Notes under the pieces: model-generated
Databases searched by the model: none
Seen by the model: the letters and a program-made list of their open reading frames with translations, nothing else
What the model was told of the DNA's origin: nothing
Shown: positions 41,013 through 52,006 of the stretch, piece after piece
Layout of the letters: every line of letters starts with the position of its first letter
Numbering within the stretch: the first letter of the stretch is position 1
Translations under genes and position numbers: made by a program
NCBI RefSeq assembly: GCF_042852765.1
Contig: NZ_AP031414.1
Length of the DNA stretch: 64,000 bases
DNA from: Schaedlerella glycyrrhizinilytica_A
GTDB lineage: Bacteria > Bacillota > Clostridia > Lachnospirales > Lachnospiraceae
Strand: one strand, 5' to 3'

Positions 41013-42398
41013 ATGAGTAAGGAAAAGAAAAGTGACGGAAGACTTAGTTTGAACACGATGCAGATGATCGCCCTAGGCTTTCTGGGCGTTATCCTGCTGG
41101 GAGGGGTTCTGCTCTGGCTTCCTTTTTCCAATCAGGAGCCCATCGCATTTGCCGACGCACTGTTTACGTCCGTGTCGGCGGTCTGTGTGACCGGGCTTTT
41201 GACGATTGTTCCGGCGACACAGTTTACGGTCGCGGGAAAAGTGATCCTGTTGCTTTTGATCCAGATCGGCGGTCTGGGTGTGATCGCGTGCACGGTCGCA
41301 TTTTTCCTGATCCTCCGGAAAAAGATCACGATGAAAGAGCGGGTGATCATCCAGCAGACTTACGGACTGGATACATTGTCGGGGCTTGTAAAATATATGC
41401 TTTTGATCCTAAAGGGAACCTTTCTTGTGGAGGGGATCGGCGCATGCTGTTATGCATTTCAGTTTATTCCGGAATTCGGCGTTGTAAAAGGGATCGCATA
41501 CAGTATATTTCAGTCGATCTCGGCATTCTGCAATGCGGGGATCGATATTCTCGGAGATCAGAGTTACAAAGGCTATGCGACGTCGCCGATCGTAAACTTT
41601 ACAACGATGGCGCTGATTATTCTGAGCGGTCTCGGATTTCTTGTGTGGCATGATATCGGGAAAAATGTTTTTCGTGTGTGGAAGCAGAAACTTCCGAAAA
41701 AACGGATGTGGACCCGGTTGAGAGTGCAGAGCAAGATCGTACTTGTGATGACCGGATTTCTGATCTTTTTCGGGATGATCGGATTTTTCTTTTTGGAATA
41801 TCACAATCCGGAGACGATGGGAACGATGAGTGCCGGAGAAAAACTGATGGCATCGGCGTTCCAGTCGGTGACGTCGAGAACCGCGGGATTTGCGGCGGTG
41901 TCTCAGGGAGATCTGACTCCCGCGTCCAAACTTCTGGGCTGTATTTTGATGTTTATCGGCGGATCGCCGGGCGGAACTGCGGGCGGTGTGAAGACAACGA
42001 CGGTCGCGCTGCTTTTGCTTGTGTGTATCAGTGTGCTCCGCGGATCTAAAGATGCGGAGTGTTTCGGCAGAAAGATCGCTTCGGCAGTCGTGAGATCCGC
42101 AGTCACGATCATTCTGGTGACGTTTCTGATCTGGGTCGGCGGAATCGCAGTGATCACGATCTTAGAACCAAATGTAGACTTTCTGGACATTATGTACGAG
42201 GCAACGTCGGCGATCGCGACGGTGGGACTGTCTGCGGATCTGACGCCGCTGCTCGGAAGAGGAAGTCAGGCGGTACTGATGTTTTTGATGTATGCGGGCA
42301 GGATCGGTCCGGTGACGATGGCGCTTGTATTTGCCGGAAAGGCGAGAAAATCGAGTCAGCTCCGGGAACTTCCGGAGAAGCATATCATGATCGGATAG
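41013..42398 (+). CDS. ktrB: K+ uptake transporter, TrkH/KtrB family
   Basis: The 461-residue membrane subunit has four pore repeats with recognisable selectivity-filter glycines: SAVCVTGLL, SAFCNAGID, TSRTAGFA and IATVGLS. The repeats and about ten hydrophobic segments fit KtrB, which works as a Na+-dependent K+ carrier together with a cytosolic KtrA ring. The partner gene follows 52 bases later. The N-terminus is short, as in KtrB rather than the longer TrkH. Confidence 0.93.
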   Translation: MSKEKKSDGRLSLNTMQMIALGFLGVILLGGVLLWLPFSNQEPIAFADALFTSVSAVCVTGLLTIVPATQFTVAGKVILLLLIQIGGLGVIACTVAFFLILRKKITMKERVIIQQTYGLDTLSGLVKYMLLILKGTFLVEGIGACCYAFQFIPEFGVVKGIAYSIFQSISAFCNAGIDILGDQSYKGYATSPIVNFTTMALIILSGLGFLVWHDIGKNVFRVWKQKLPKKRMWTRLRVQSKIVLVMTGFLIFFGMIGFFFLEYHNPETMGTMSAGEKLMASAFQSVTSRTAGFAAVSQGDLTPASKLLGCILMFIGGSPGGTAGGVKTTTVALLLLVCISVLRGSKDAECFGRKIASAVVRSAVTIILVTFLIWVGGIAVITILEPNVDFLDIMYEATSAIATVGLSADLTPLLGRGSQAVLMFLMYAGRIGPVTMALVFAGKARKSSQLRELPEKHIMIG

Positions 42399-42450
42399 AA
42401 CAGACCGGAGATCCGGCTGAAAAAGAGAATGAAAAAAGAGGATGTGAAAT

Positions 42451-43104
42451 ATGAAAAAGCAGTTTGCGGTATTGGGACTTGGAACTTTCGGGAAAAGCGT
42501 GGCGCTGACATTGGAAGGTCTCGGGTGCGACGTGGTCGCAGTGGATAATTCGCTGGAAAAGGTGCAGGATATTTCCGACAGTGTGGCGTATGCGATGCGG
42601 GCGGATGTGGCGGATCCGGAAGCTTTGCAGGAGTTAGGGGCGCGGAATCTGGACGCGGTCGTCGTCGCTGTATCGGATAGTCTGGAGGCGAGCATCATGG
42701 CGACGATCATTTCCAAAGAAATGGGGATCCCGTATGTGATGGCAAAAGCAAAAGATGAACGGCACGGCGCGGTGCTGGAGAAAGTCGGCGCGGACTGTAT
42801 CGTATATCCGGAGCGGGATACCGGAACCCGTGTGGCGAAAAGTCTGGTCTCCTCGACATTTACGGACTGGATCGAGCTTTCTTCGGAGTACAGTTTGACG
42901 GAGGCACAGATGCCGGAACAATGGATCGGAAGATCGTTGTCAGAGTTGCGGGTGCGGGAGAAATACGGCGTCAATGTAGTCGGCGTCCGTCAGGGGGAAG
43001 AAGTCGATGTGACATGGGATCCGCACGAACCGCTTCCGGCGGAGGGGGTTCTGATCATCATCGGATCCAATGAAGTGCTGGAACGATTTGAAGCAAAGAG
43101 ATAG
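42451..43104 (+). CDS. ktrA: K+ uptake regulatory subunit, TrkA/KtrA (RCK domain) family
   Basis: The 217-residue protein has an N-terminal Rossmann RCK domain (FAVLGLGTFGKSVALTLEGLGCDVVAVDNS, with the GxGxFG nucleotide motif) and a C-terminal RCK_C domain (YSLTEAQMPEQWIGRSLSEL...). An octameric ring of such subunits gates the KtrB channel in response to ATP/ADP. It follows ktrB and the two-component genes. Confidence 0.94.
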   Translation: MKKQFAVLGLGTFGKSVALTLEGLGCDVVAVDNSLEKVQDISDSVAYAMRADVADPEALQELGARNLDAVVVAVSDSLEASIMATIISKEMGIPYVMAKAKDERHGAVLEKVGADCIVYPERDTGTRVAKSLVSSTFTDWIELSSEYSLTEAQMPEQWIGRSLSELRVREKYGVNVVGVRQGEEVDVTWDPHEPLPAEGVLIIIGSNEVLERFEAKR

Positions 43105-43113
43105 GAAAATATT

Positions 43114-43899
43114 ATGATCACAAGTACAGGAAATCAAAAAGTAAAAGAAATCATACAGCTCCAGAAAAAAAGCAGGGCAAGAAATCAGGCGGGGATCTTT
43201 TTAGTGGAGGGACTTCGGATGATACAGGAAGTGCCGAAAGACCGTCTGGAAAAGCTGTATGTGTCAGAGGGATTTTATCAAAAATATCGGGCGGAACTCG
43301 AAGCGGAGGGATTCACGGAACGAACGGGGATAGAACTTGTTTCAGATCATGTCTTCGCGGCAATGTCCGACACGAAAACACCGCAGGGAGTTCTGGGGAT
43401 CGTCCGCAGGGCAGAATATACGGCTGAGACGCTTATGGGGCAGGCGGCGCCGTTTCTGATGGTGCTCGACAACCTGCAGGATCCGGGAAATCTCGGCACG
43501 ATCTTCCGGACGGCGGAAGCGGCGGGCGTGACCGGGATCGTGATGAGCGGAGACTGTGTGGATATTTACAATCCGAAGACGATCCGCTCGACGATGGGTG
43601 CGATCTACCGGATGCCGTTCCTGATCGCAGAAAATCTGCCGGGGATGATCAGGCAGTTAAAGAAAAAAAAGATCGGCGTGTATGCCGCACATTTGGACGG
43701 AAAGAACACTTACGATCAGGAAGATTACGCAGGCGGCTGCGCGTTTCTGATCGGAAACGAGGGCAACGGACTGCGGCAGGAAGTGGCGGACTGTGCAGAC
43801 ACCTGGATCCGGATCCCGATGGCGGGGCAGGTGGAATCGCTGAACGCCGCGGTGGCGTCGGCAGTTCTGATGTTCGAGGTGAGCAGACAGCGCAGATAG
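43114..43899 (+). CDS. SpoU/TrmH-family RNA 2'-O-methyltransferase
   Basis: The 261-residue SPOUT enzyme has an N-terminal RNA-binding domain (KVKEIIQLQKKSRARNQAGIFLVEGLRM) and the knotted methyltransferase domain: motif 1 NLQDPGNLGTIFRTAEAAGV, motif 2 AFLIGNEGNGL and motif 3 IPMAGQVESLNAAVASAVLMFE. Members methylate ribose in 23S rRNA or tRNA; the exact site cannot be told here. It starts 9 bases after ktrA. Confidence 0.92.
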   Translation: MITSTGNQKVKEIIQLQKKSRARNQAGIFLVEGLRMIQEVPKDRLEKLYVSEGFYQKYRAELEAEGFTERTGIELVSDHVFAAMSDTKTPQGVLGIVRRAEYTAETLMGQAAPFLMVLDNLQDPGNLGTIFRTAEAAGVTGIVMSGDCVDIYNPKTIRSTMGAIYRMPFLIAENLPGMIRQLKKKKIGVYAAHLDGKNTYDQEDYAGGCAFLIGNEGNGLRQEVADCADTWIRIPMAGQVESLNAAVASAVLMFEVSRQRR

Positions 43900-43946
43900 A
43901 AAGCGGCGGTCGCCGTATTGTAGAGCGGCAGATACATTTCAGAACG

Positions 43947-43970
43947 GAGTTGTGGAGTTGTGGAGTTGTA
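43947..43970 (+). repeat. Three 8-bp tandem repeats ahead of the patatin gene
   Basis: GAGTTGTG, GAGTTGTG, GAGTTGTA in tandem; 33 bases before the patatin ATG. Confidence 0.8.
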
Positions 43971-44002
43971 TTGCAGAGCGGATGGCTGGATGGAGGAGAT
44001 AC

Positions 44003-46099
<2,097 letters not shown>

Positions 46100-46116
46100 G
46101 GACAAGAGGTAGTAGT

Positions 46117-47103
46117 TTGAAAGCGGAAATTTTGAAAATGCTGAAAGAAGCGGATGATCATATTTCCGGGCAGCAGTTGTGTGAACAATTTCAAGTATCC
46201 AGGACCGCAGTGTGGAAAGTGATCAATCAGCTGAAAGAAGAGGGCTATCAGGTGGAAGCGGTGCGGAACAAAGGCTACCGGATCATAGAAAGCCCGGACG
46301 TACTGACAAGAGAAGAACTGGCGGTGCAGATTGGCGATGTGACCCGTTGGGCGGGGCAGGAGATCGTCTGTTTTACGGAAACGGATTCGACCAATGTCCG
46401 GGCAAGGAAGCTGGGAGAAAACGGCGCGGCGCACGGAACGCTTGTCGTTGCGGAACAGCAGACTGCCGGGAGAGGACGCCGGGGCAGAGGATGGGAATCG
46501 CCCGCGGGAAGCAGCATTTATATGTCGCTTCTTCTGCGCCCGGAATTTCTGCCGAACAAAGCGCCGATGCTGACGATCGTGATGGCTTATAGTGTGGCAA
46601 CCGCGCTGCGGGAGCAGACCGGGCTGGATTTCCGGATCAAATGGCCCAACGACATTGTGCTGAACGGGAAAAAAGTGGTCGGGATCCTGACGGAAATGAG
46701 CACGGAGATCGAGTATATCAATCATGTGGTGATCGGCGTCGGGATCAACGTCAATACGGAAGCTTTTCCGGAGGAAATCTGTGCGACGGCGACTTCGATC
46801 CGACGGGAATCCGGAAAGACATGGAGACGCGCGGAGCTGATCGCGGCGATCCTCCGGCAGTTTGAAGTGCAGTATGAACGATTTGTGAAAGAGGAGGATC
46901 TCGCTTATCTGCGGGAAGCATACGATGCGATTCTTGTGAACTGCAACCGGGAAGTACGGATCCTGGGAGAGAAAGACGGTTATCGGGCGGTGGCGCTCGG
47001 GATCGACGATCAGGGAGAGCTTCTGGTCCGAAAAGAAGACGGGACTGTGACGTCTGTGTATGCGGGAGAAGTATCTGTCCGCGGTATTTATGGATATGTA
47101 TAA
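46117..47103 (+). CDS. birA: Biotin ligase / biotin operon repressor
   Basis: The 328-residue protein joins an N-terminal winged helix (EADDHISGQQLCEQFQVSRTAVWKVINQLKEEGYQVEAVRNKGYRI) with the biotin protein ligase domain (AEQQTAGRGRRGRGWESPAGSSIYMSLLL, the biotinyl-AMP loop; KWPNDIVLNGKKVVGILTE) and a small C-terminal SH3-like cap. It attaches biotin to carboxylases and can repress biotin genes. The TTG start at 46117 follows AAGAGG and is 17 bases past the argF stop. Confidence 0.96.
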   Translation: MKAEILKMLKEADDHISGQQLCEQFQVSRTAVWKVINQLKEEGYQVEAVRNKGYRIIESPDVLTREELAVQIGDVTRWAGQEIVCFTETDSTNVRARKLGENGAAHGTLVVAEQQTAGRGRRGRGWESPAGSSIYMSLLLRPEFLPNKAPMLTIVMAYSVATALREQTGLDFRIKWPNDIVLNGKKVVGILTEMSTEIEYINHVVIGVGINVNTEAFPEEICATATSIRRESGKTWRRAELIAAILRQFEVQYERFVKEEDLAYLREAYDAILVNCNREVRILGEKDGYRAVALGIDDQGELLVRKEDGTVTSVYAGEVSVRGIYGYV

Positions 47104-47123
47104 GAAAAGGAAAAAGGTGTAGT

Positions 47124-47468
47124 ATGGAAGAAACAGTATTATGTGTGGCAAATTCCTATGAAAGAAAATTCTATCTGAATCCGGAATTTGCTTCTCTTCC
47201 GGAAAGTATCCGTCAGGAACTTCAGATCATGTGCGTACTTTACACGGAAGATGTGGGTGGAATCTTTATGGTCGTATATAATGAAGACGGGGAACTGGAA
47301 TTAAAAGTAGAACATGCAAGCGACGATTTTGCATTTGACGAGATCGGAAGCGTACTGAAGATCAAGGAACTGCAGCGTACAAAAGAAGAGTTGTTTGAAT
47401 CTCTGGAATTGTACTACAAAGTGTTCTTTCTCGGAGAGGAGCTGAAAAAAGATGCTGTTGACGATTGA
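47124..47468 (+). CDS. Conserved hypothetical protein (possibly DUF6145)
   Basis: A 114-residue acidic protein: VLCVANSYERKFYLNPEFASLPESIRQELQIMCVLYTEDVGGIFMVVYNEDGELELKVEHASDDFAFDEIGSVLKIKEL, then a helical tail. The pattern of short strands and one long C-terminal helix suggests a small folded domain. I recall a Lachnospiraceae-restricted DUF of this type, but cannot confirm it. It overlaps the coaX start by 17 bases, so the two are coupled. Confidence 0.8.
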   Translation: MEETVLCVANSYERKFYLNPEFASLPESIRQELQIMCVLYTEDVGGIFMVVYNEDGELELKVEHASDDFAFDEIGSVLKIKELQRTKEELFESLELYYKVFFLGEELKKDAVDD

Positions 47469-48228
47469 TGTGGGAAATACCAATATTACATTGGGCGTGT
47501 TTGAAAATGAGACGTTAAAGGGCACATTCCGTATGACGACGAAGCGTTCCAGAACTTCCGATGAATATGGATTCAATATTTGCGGCATACTGGAACACAG
47601 GAATATTATGCCGCAGGACATTAAGGATGTGATCATCGCGTCTGTTGTGCCGGATATTATGCATTCGCTCACAAGCGGGATCATCAAATATCTGAACATC
47701 AAACCGATCATCGTCTCGGCCGGGATCAAGACCGGCATTCGGATCGTCACAGAGAATCCGAAAGAGATCGGACCGGACCGGATCGTCGATGCGGTGGCAG
47801 GGTATGAACAATACGGCGGACCGATCATTGTCGTCGATTTCGGAACGGCGACGACTTACGACCTGATCGGGGAAAAAGGAACGTTTGAAGCCGGGATCAC
47901 GGCGCCGGGCATTGAGACGGCAGGGCGCTCCCTCTGGGGCGGCGCGGCGATGCTTCCTGCGATCGAGATCCGAAAGCCAAAGTCCATTCTGGCGCAGGAG
48001 ACGATTTCCAGTATGCAGGCGGGACTTGTGTACGGCGCGATCGGACAGACCGAATATATTGTACAGAAGATCAAAGAAGAATGTGGGTATGACAACATCA
48101 AAGTCGTGGCGACAGGCGGACTCGGAAAGATCATCGCAGACGAGACAGACTGCATTGACATTTATGATCCGGATCTGACGCTGACCGGACTTCGGCTGAT
48201 CTACAATAAGAACCGGAAAGTGAAATAA
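47452..48228 (+). CDS. coaX: Type III pantothenate kinase
   Basis: The 258-residue ASKHA-fold enzyme phosphorylates pantothenate, the first step of CoA synthesis. It has LTIDVGNTNITLGVF (phosphate loop 1), GPDRIVDAVAGYEQYGGPIIVVDFGTATTYD (second catalytic region) and GGAAMLPAIEI, plus the C-terminal ATGGLGKII. It is not inhibited by CoA in known members. It follows a hypothetical gene and precedes dus by 3 bases. Confidence 0.96.
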   Translation: MLLTIDVGNTNITLGVFENETLKGTFRMTTKRSRTSDEYGFNICGILEHRNIMPQDIKDVIIASVVPDIMHSLTSGIIKYLNIKPIIVSAGIKTGIRIVTENPKEIGPDRIVDAVAGYEQYGGPIIVVDFGTATTYDLIGEKGTFEAGITAPGIETAGRSLWGGAAMLPAIEIRKPKSILAQETISSMQAGLVYGAIGQTEYIVQKIKEECGYDNIKVVATGGLGKIIADETDCIDIYDPDLTLTGLRLIYNKNRKVK

Positions 48229-48231
48229 ACG

Positions 48232-49191
48232 ATGAGACAGTTAAAAATAGGAAATGTGGTACTTGAAAATTCCTACGTATTAGGACCGATGGCAGGCGTA
48301 ACAGACCTGCCATTCCGTTTGCTTTGCAAAGAGCAGGGTGTCGGGCTGATCTGCATGGAAATGGTCAGCGCGAAAGGGATTTTATATAACAATAAAAATA
48401 CGGAGAGTCTGCTCCAGGTCCATCCGGATGAGACGCCGGTGTCACTGCAGTTGTTCGGCTCCGATCCGAAGATCGTCAGCGAGATGGCAAAACGGATCGA
48501 GGAGCGACCGTTTACATTTCTGGATATTAATATGGGATGTCCGGTGCCGAAAGTCGTGAAGAACAAAGAGGGATCCGCACTGATGAAAAATCCGCGGCTT
48601 GTCTACGAGCTTGTGAGCGCGGTCGTGAAAGCGATCGAGAAACCGGTGACCGTCAAGATCCGGAAAGGATTTGATGACGAGCATGTCAATGCGGTGGAGA
48701 TCGCGAAGATCATCGAGGAAGCCGGAGCATCCGCGGTGGCAGTCCATGGACGGACGCGGGAACAGTATTATTCCGGAAAAGCAGACTGGGAGATCATCCG
48801 TCAGGTCAAAGAGGCGGTTCACATCCCGGTCATCGGCAACGGAGACGTGACGTCGGGAGAACAGGCGGAAGCGATGCGAAAGCAGACCGGATGCGACGGC
48901 ATTATGATCGCCCGCGCGGCAGAGGGGAATCCGTGGATCTTCTCGGAGCTGATCGCGTATGAAAAGGACGGCACGGTCCCGGAGCGCCCATCCGTCGATG
49001 AAATCCGTGAAACGATGCTCAGACATGCCAGACTGCAGCTGGAATATAAAGGCGAATATCAGGGAATCCGGGAAATGCGGAAGCATGTGGCGTGGTATAC
49101 GAAAGGGCTGCACGGATCGGCACGTTTGAGAGAGCAGATCAATGCGGTTCAAACCTATCAAGAGCTGGAAAAAATCTTGACATCATTATAG
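48232..49191 (+). CDS. dusB: tRNA-dihydrouridine synthase, DusB type
   Basis: The 319-residue FMN enzyme reduces uridine to dihydrouridine in tRNA. It has GPMAGVTDLPFRLLCKEQGVGL, the catalytic cysteine motif INMGCPVPKVVKNKEGSALM, the HGRTREQYYSGKADW FMN region and NGDVTSGEQAEAM. The last codons overlap the greA promoter. Operon order coaX-dus-greA-lysS is common in Firmicutes. Confidence 0.96.
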   Translation: MRQLKIGNVVLENSYVLGPMAGVTDLPFRLLCKEQGVGLICMEMVSAKGILYNNKNTESLLQVHPDETPVSLQLFGSDPKIVSEMAKRIEERPFTFLDINMGCPVPKVVKNKEGSALMKNPRLVYELVSAVVKAIEKPVTVKIRKGFDDEHVNAVEIAKIIEEAGASAVAVHGRTREQYYSGKADWEIIRQVKEAVHIPVIGNGDVTSGEQAEAMRKQTGCDGIMIARAAEGNPWIFSELIAYEKDGTVPERPSVDEIRETMLRHARLQLEYKGEYQGIREMRKHVAWYTKGLHGSARLREQINAVQTYQELEKILTSL

Positions 49192-49205
49192 CCATTGGTT
49201 ATAAT
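49177..49205 (+). promoter_or_regulatory. Consensus promoter of greA-lysS
   Basis: TTGACA (49177-49182), 17 bases, TATAAT (49200-49205): both boxes are perfect. The -35 box lies inside the end of dusB. A 110-base leader follows before the greA ATG, with nothing structured recognised in it. Confidence 0.85.
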
Positions 49206-49309
49206 ATTGAAATTGTGAAATATAATTGAAAATGGGGTAAGACTACGTTGTTAAGGCAGCGAGATTATAAGAATGACAGCATGAAATAAAGAAAGGAAGA
49301 CATGTAACT

Positions 49310-49795
49310 ATGGCAGAGTCAAAGAAAAGATTACTTACTTATGCAGGCTTAAAAGCATTGGAGGACGAGCTTGAGAATCTGAAAGTAGTCAAGCGTAAAG
49401 AAGTCGCTGCTAAGATCAAAGAGGCGAGAGAACAGGGCGATCTTTCCGAGAACGCAGAGTACGATGCAGCAAAAGACGAACAGCGCGATATTGAGGCAAG
49501 AATTGAGGAGTTAGAGGGAATCCTTAAGAATGCGGAAGTCGTAGTTGAAGATGAAGTAGATCTGGATAAGATCAATGTGGGATGCACGATCAAAGTATTT
49601 GACGTGACATTTGACGAGGCGATGGAATTTAAGATCGTCGGATCCACAGAGGCAAACAGTCTGGAGGGAAAGATTTCCAATGAATCACCGGTCGGACAGG
49701 CTCTGATGGGTAAGAAGATCGGCGATGTGGTAGATGTAGAGACGCAGGCAGGCGTGATCCAGTACAAAGTATTGGACATCAGCCGTTCCCTGTGA
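49310..49795 (+). CDS. greA: Transcription elongation factor GreA
   Basis: The 161-residue factor rescues backtracked RNA polymerase. It has the N-terminal coiled coil with its acidic tip (LTYAGLKALEDELENLKVVKRKEVAAKIKEAREQGDLSENAEYDAAKDEQ) and the C-terminal domain (GKKIGDVVDVETQAG). All expected segments are present. The stop overlaps a GTG used by the open frame of lysS, whose real start lies further on. Confidence 0.97.
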   Translation: MAESKKRLLTYAGLKALEDELENLKVVKRKEVAAKIKEAREQGDLSENAEYDAAKDEQRDIEARIEELEGILKNAEVVVEDEVDLDKINVGCTIKVFDVTFDEAMEFKIVGSTEANSLEGKISNESPVGQALMGKKIGDVVDVETQAGVIQYKVLDISRSL

Positions 49796-49824
49796 TCAAT
49801 AGAGTAGGAAGGGAGAACCAACCG

Positions 49825-51789
49825 ATGGGTGAACAGCAGAAAAATGCGCAGGAACCAGATCTGAACCAGCTGCGGAAAGTACGTCGTGAGAAGCTGGCAG
49901 ATCTTCAGGCAAACGGAAAAGATCCGTTCGTCATCACAAAGTATGAGCAGTCACATCACAGCCAGGAGATCAAAGAACATTTTGAGGAACTGGAGGGAAA
50001 ACAGGTATCCATCGCAGGACGTATGATGTCCAAGCGTGTGATGGGAAAAGCCTCTTTCTGTAATGTGCAGGATCTTCAGGGGAATATCCAGTCTTACGTT
50101 GCAAGAGACAGCGTGGGCGAGGAAGCATATAAAGATTTCAAGAAATTTGACGTGGGTGATGTGATCGGAATCAAGGGAGAAGTATTCAGAACAAAGACCG
50201 GCGAGATGTCGATCCATGCGGCAGAGATCACGCTGCTCTCCAAGAGTCTGCAGATCCTCCCGGAGAAGTTCCATGGGCTGACGAATACCGATCTGCGTTA
50301 CCGTCAGAGATATGTGGATCTGATCATGAATCCGGACGTAAAAGATACATTTATCAAGCGTTCCAAAATCTTGCGTGCGATCCGGAAATATCTGGACGGA
50401 GAGGGATTTATGGAAGTGGAGACTCCGATGCTCGTGGCAAATGCGGGCGGAGCCGCTGCAAGACCGTTCGAGACACATTTTAATGCGCTCGATGAGGATC
50501 TGAAGCTTCGTATTTCTCTGGAACTGTATCTGAAGAGACTGATCGTCGGCGGAATGGAGCGCGTCTATGAGATCGGACGTGTGTTCCGTAATGAGGGTCT
50601 GGATACAAGACACAATCCGGAATTCACGCTGATGGAACTGTATCAGGCATATACCGATTACCACGGCATGATGGATTTGACAGAGAACCTGTATCGTTAT
50701 GTGGCGCAGGAAGTGCTCGGAACGACGCATATTGTATACAAAGGAATCGAGATCGATCTCGGAAAGCCGTTCGAGCGTATTACAATGGTTGATGCAGTCA
50801 AGAAGTATACCGGAGTGGACTGGAACGAGGTACAGACATTAAAGCAGGCAAGAGAGCTTGCGAAAGAGCATCATGTAGAATATGAAGAACGCCATAAAAA
50901 AGGCGACATCCTGGCGTTGTTCTTTGAAGAATTTGCAGAGGAACATCTGATCCAGCCGACCTTTGTCATGGATCATCCGATCGAGATCTCTCCGCTTACG
51001 AAGAAGAAACCGGAGAATCCGGAATATGTAGAGCGTTTCGAGTTCTTTATGAACGGCTGGGAAATGGCGAACGCGTACTCCGAATTGAACGATCCGATCG
51101 ACCAGAGAGAGCGTTTCCGTGCACAGGAAGAATTGCTGGCGCAGGGAGACGATGAAGCGAATACAACCGACGAAGATTTCATGAACGCGTTGGAGATCGG
51201 TATGCCGCCGACAGGTGGAATCGGATTCGGAATCGACCGTATGTGTATGCTTCTGACCGGCGCGGAAGCGATCCGTGACGTATTGCTCTTCCCAACAATG
51301 AAGTCACAGGGCGCTGCTAAGAACGAAGCAAACAACGCTGCACAGTCAACTCCAGTAGCTGCAAAAGTAGTTGTTCCAGTAGAAGAATCAGCTGCACCGG
51401 CGAAAGTTGAGATCGATTTCTCTAATGTAGAAGTAGAACCATTATTCGAAGATATGGTTGATTTCGATACATTCAGCAAATCAGATTTCCGTGCTGTAAA
51501 GGTAAAAGAATGTGAAGCAGTTCCAAAATCTAAGAAGCTTCTGAAGTTCGTATTAGACGACGGAAGTGGCATAGATCGCGTGATTTTAAGCGGTATTCAC
51601 GATTATTATGAGCCAGAATTCTTAGTAGGAAAGACATTGCTTGCAATCACAAACCTTCCACCACGTAAGATGATGGGAATTGATTCCTGCGGTATGATCA
51701 TCTCCGCTACACACCTTGTAGAGGGACGAGAGGGACTCAATGTTTTGATTCTTGATGATCACATTCCGGCAGGAGCAAAACTGTACTAA
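49825..51789 (+). CDS. lysS: Lysyl-tRNA synthetase (class II) with an added C-terminal tRNA-binding domain
   Basis: Residues 1 to about 493 are a complete class II LysRS: OB-fold anticodon domain (VSIAGRMMSKRVMGKASFCNVQDLQG), motif 2 RVFRNEGLDTRHNPEFTLMELYQAY and motif 3 GGIGFGIDRMCMLLTG. A linker rich in Ala, Val and Glu (about 494-542) leads to a 110-residue EMAP II/Trbp111-type tRNA-binding domain (SDFRAVKVKECEAVP; LPPRKMMGIDSCGMIISA), normally found at the end of MetRS. From about base 51304 codon use shifts toward A/T-ending codons, which suggests a separate origin for this tail. ATG 49825 with AAGGGAG is chosen over GTG 49792. Confidence 0.96.
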   Translation: MGEQQKNAQEPDLNQLRKVRREKLADLQANGKDPFVITKYEQSHHSQEIKEHFEELEGKQVSIAGRMMSKRVMGKASFCNVQDLQGNIQSYVARDSVGEEAYKDFKKFDVGDVIGIKGEVFRTKTGEMSIHAAEITLLSKSLQILPEKFHGLTNTDLRYRQRYVDLIMNPDVKDTFIKRSKILRAIRKYLDGEGFMEVETPMLVANAGGAAARPFETHFNALDEDLKLRISLELYLKRLIVGGMERVYEIGRVFRNEGLDTRHNPEFTLMELYQAYTDYHGMMDLTENLYRYVAQEVLGTTHIVYKGIEIDLGKPFERITMVDAVKKYTGVDWNEVQTLKQARELAKEHHVEYEERHKKGDILALFFEEFAEEHLIQPTFVMDHPIEISPLTKKKPENPEYVERFEFFMNGWEMANAYSELNDPIDQRERFRAQEELLAQGDDEANTTDEDFMNALEIGMPPTGGIGFGIDRMCMLLTGAEAIRDVLLFPTMKSQGAAKNEANNAAQSTPVAAKVVVPVEESAAPAKVEIDFSNVEVEPLFEDMVDFDTFSKSDFRAVKVKECEAVPKSKKLLKFVLDDGSGIDRVILSGIHDYYEPEFLVGKTLLAITNLPPRKMMGIDSCGMIISATHLVEGREGLNVLILDDHIPAGAKLY

Positions 51790-51899
51790 GAGCAAGAAAT
51801 TTTCACAATTTGACAACAAATTTGTATTCAAACATGAATCATCATGAAGAAAGGTGATTAGTTATCAGTAAAATCACTCCAACAAGGATTGAGTGTTGC

Positions 51900-51942
51900 G
51901 GGCACTTTTTGAAAGAAAAATCTTTCAGAGAGTGCCCTTTTT
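51900..51942 (+). terminator. Terminator of lysS
   Basis: GGGCACT pairs with AGTGCCC, and an inner GAAAGA/TCTTTC stem continues it; the run ends in TTTTT. Confidence 0.85.
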
Positions 51943-51949
51943 GGATTCA

Positions 51950-51978
51950 TTGACAATGTTCGTTGTGGTCGAATAAAA
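51950..51978 (+). promoter_or_regulatory. Promoter of the radical SAM gene at 52 kb
   Basis: TTGACA (51950-51955), 17 bases, ATAAAA (51973-51978), directly before the predicted start region. Confidence 0.55.
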
Positions 51979-52006
51979 GATGAAAGGGGAAACGAGGTAT
52001 GTGGAA

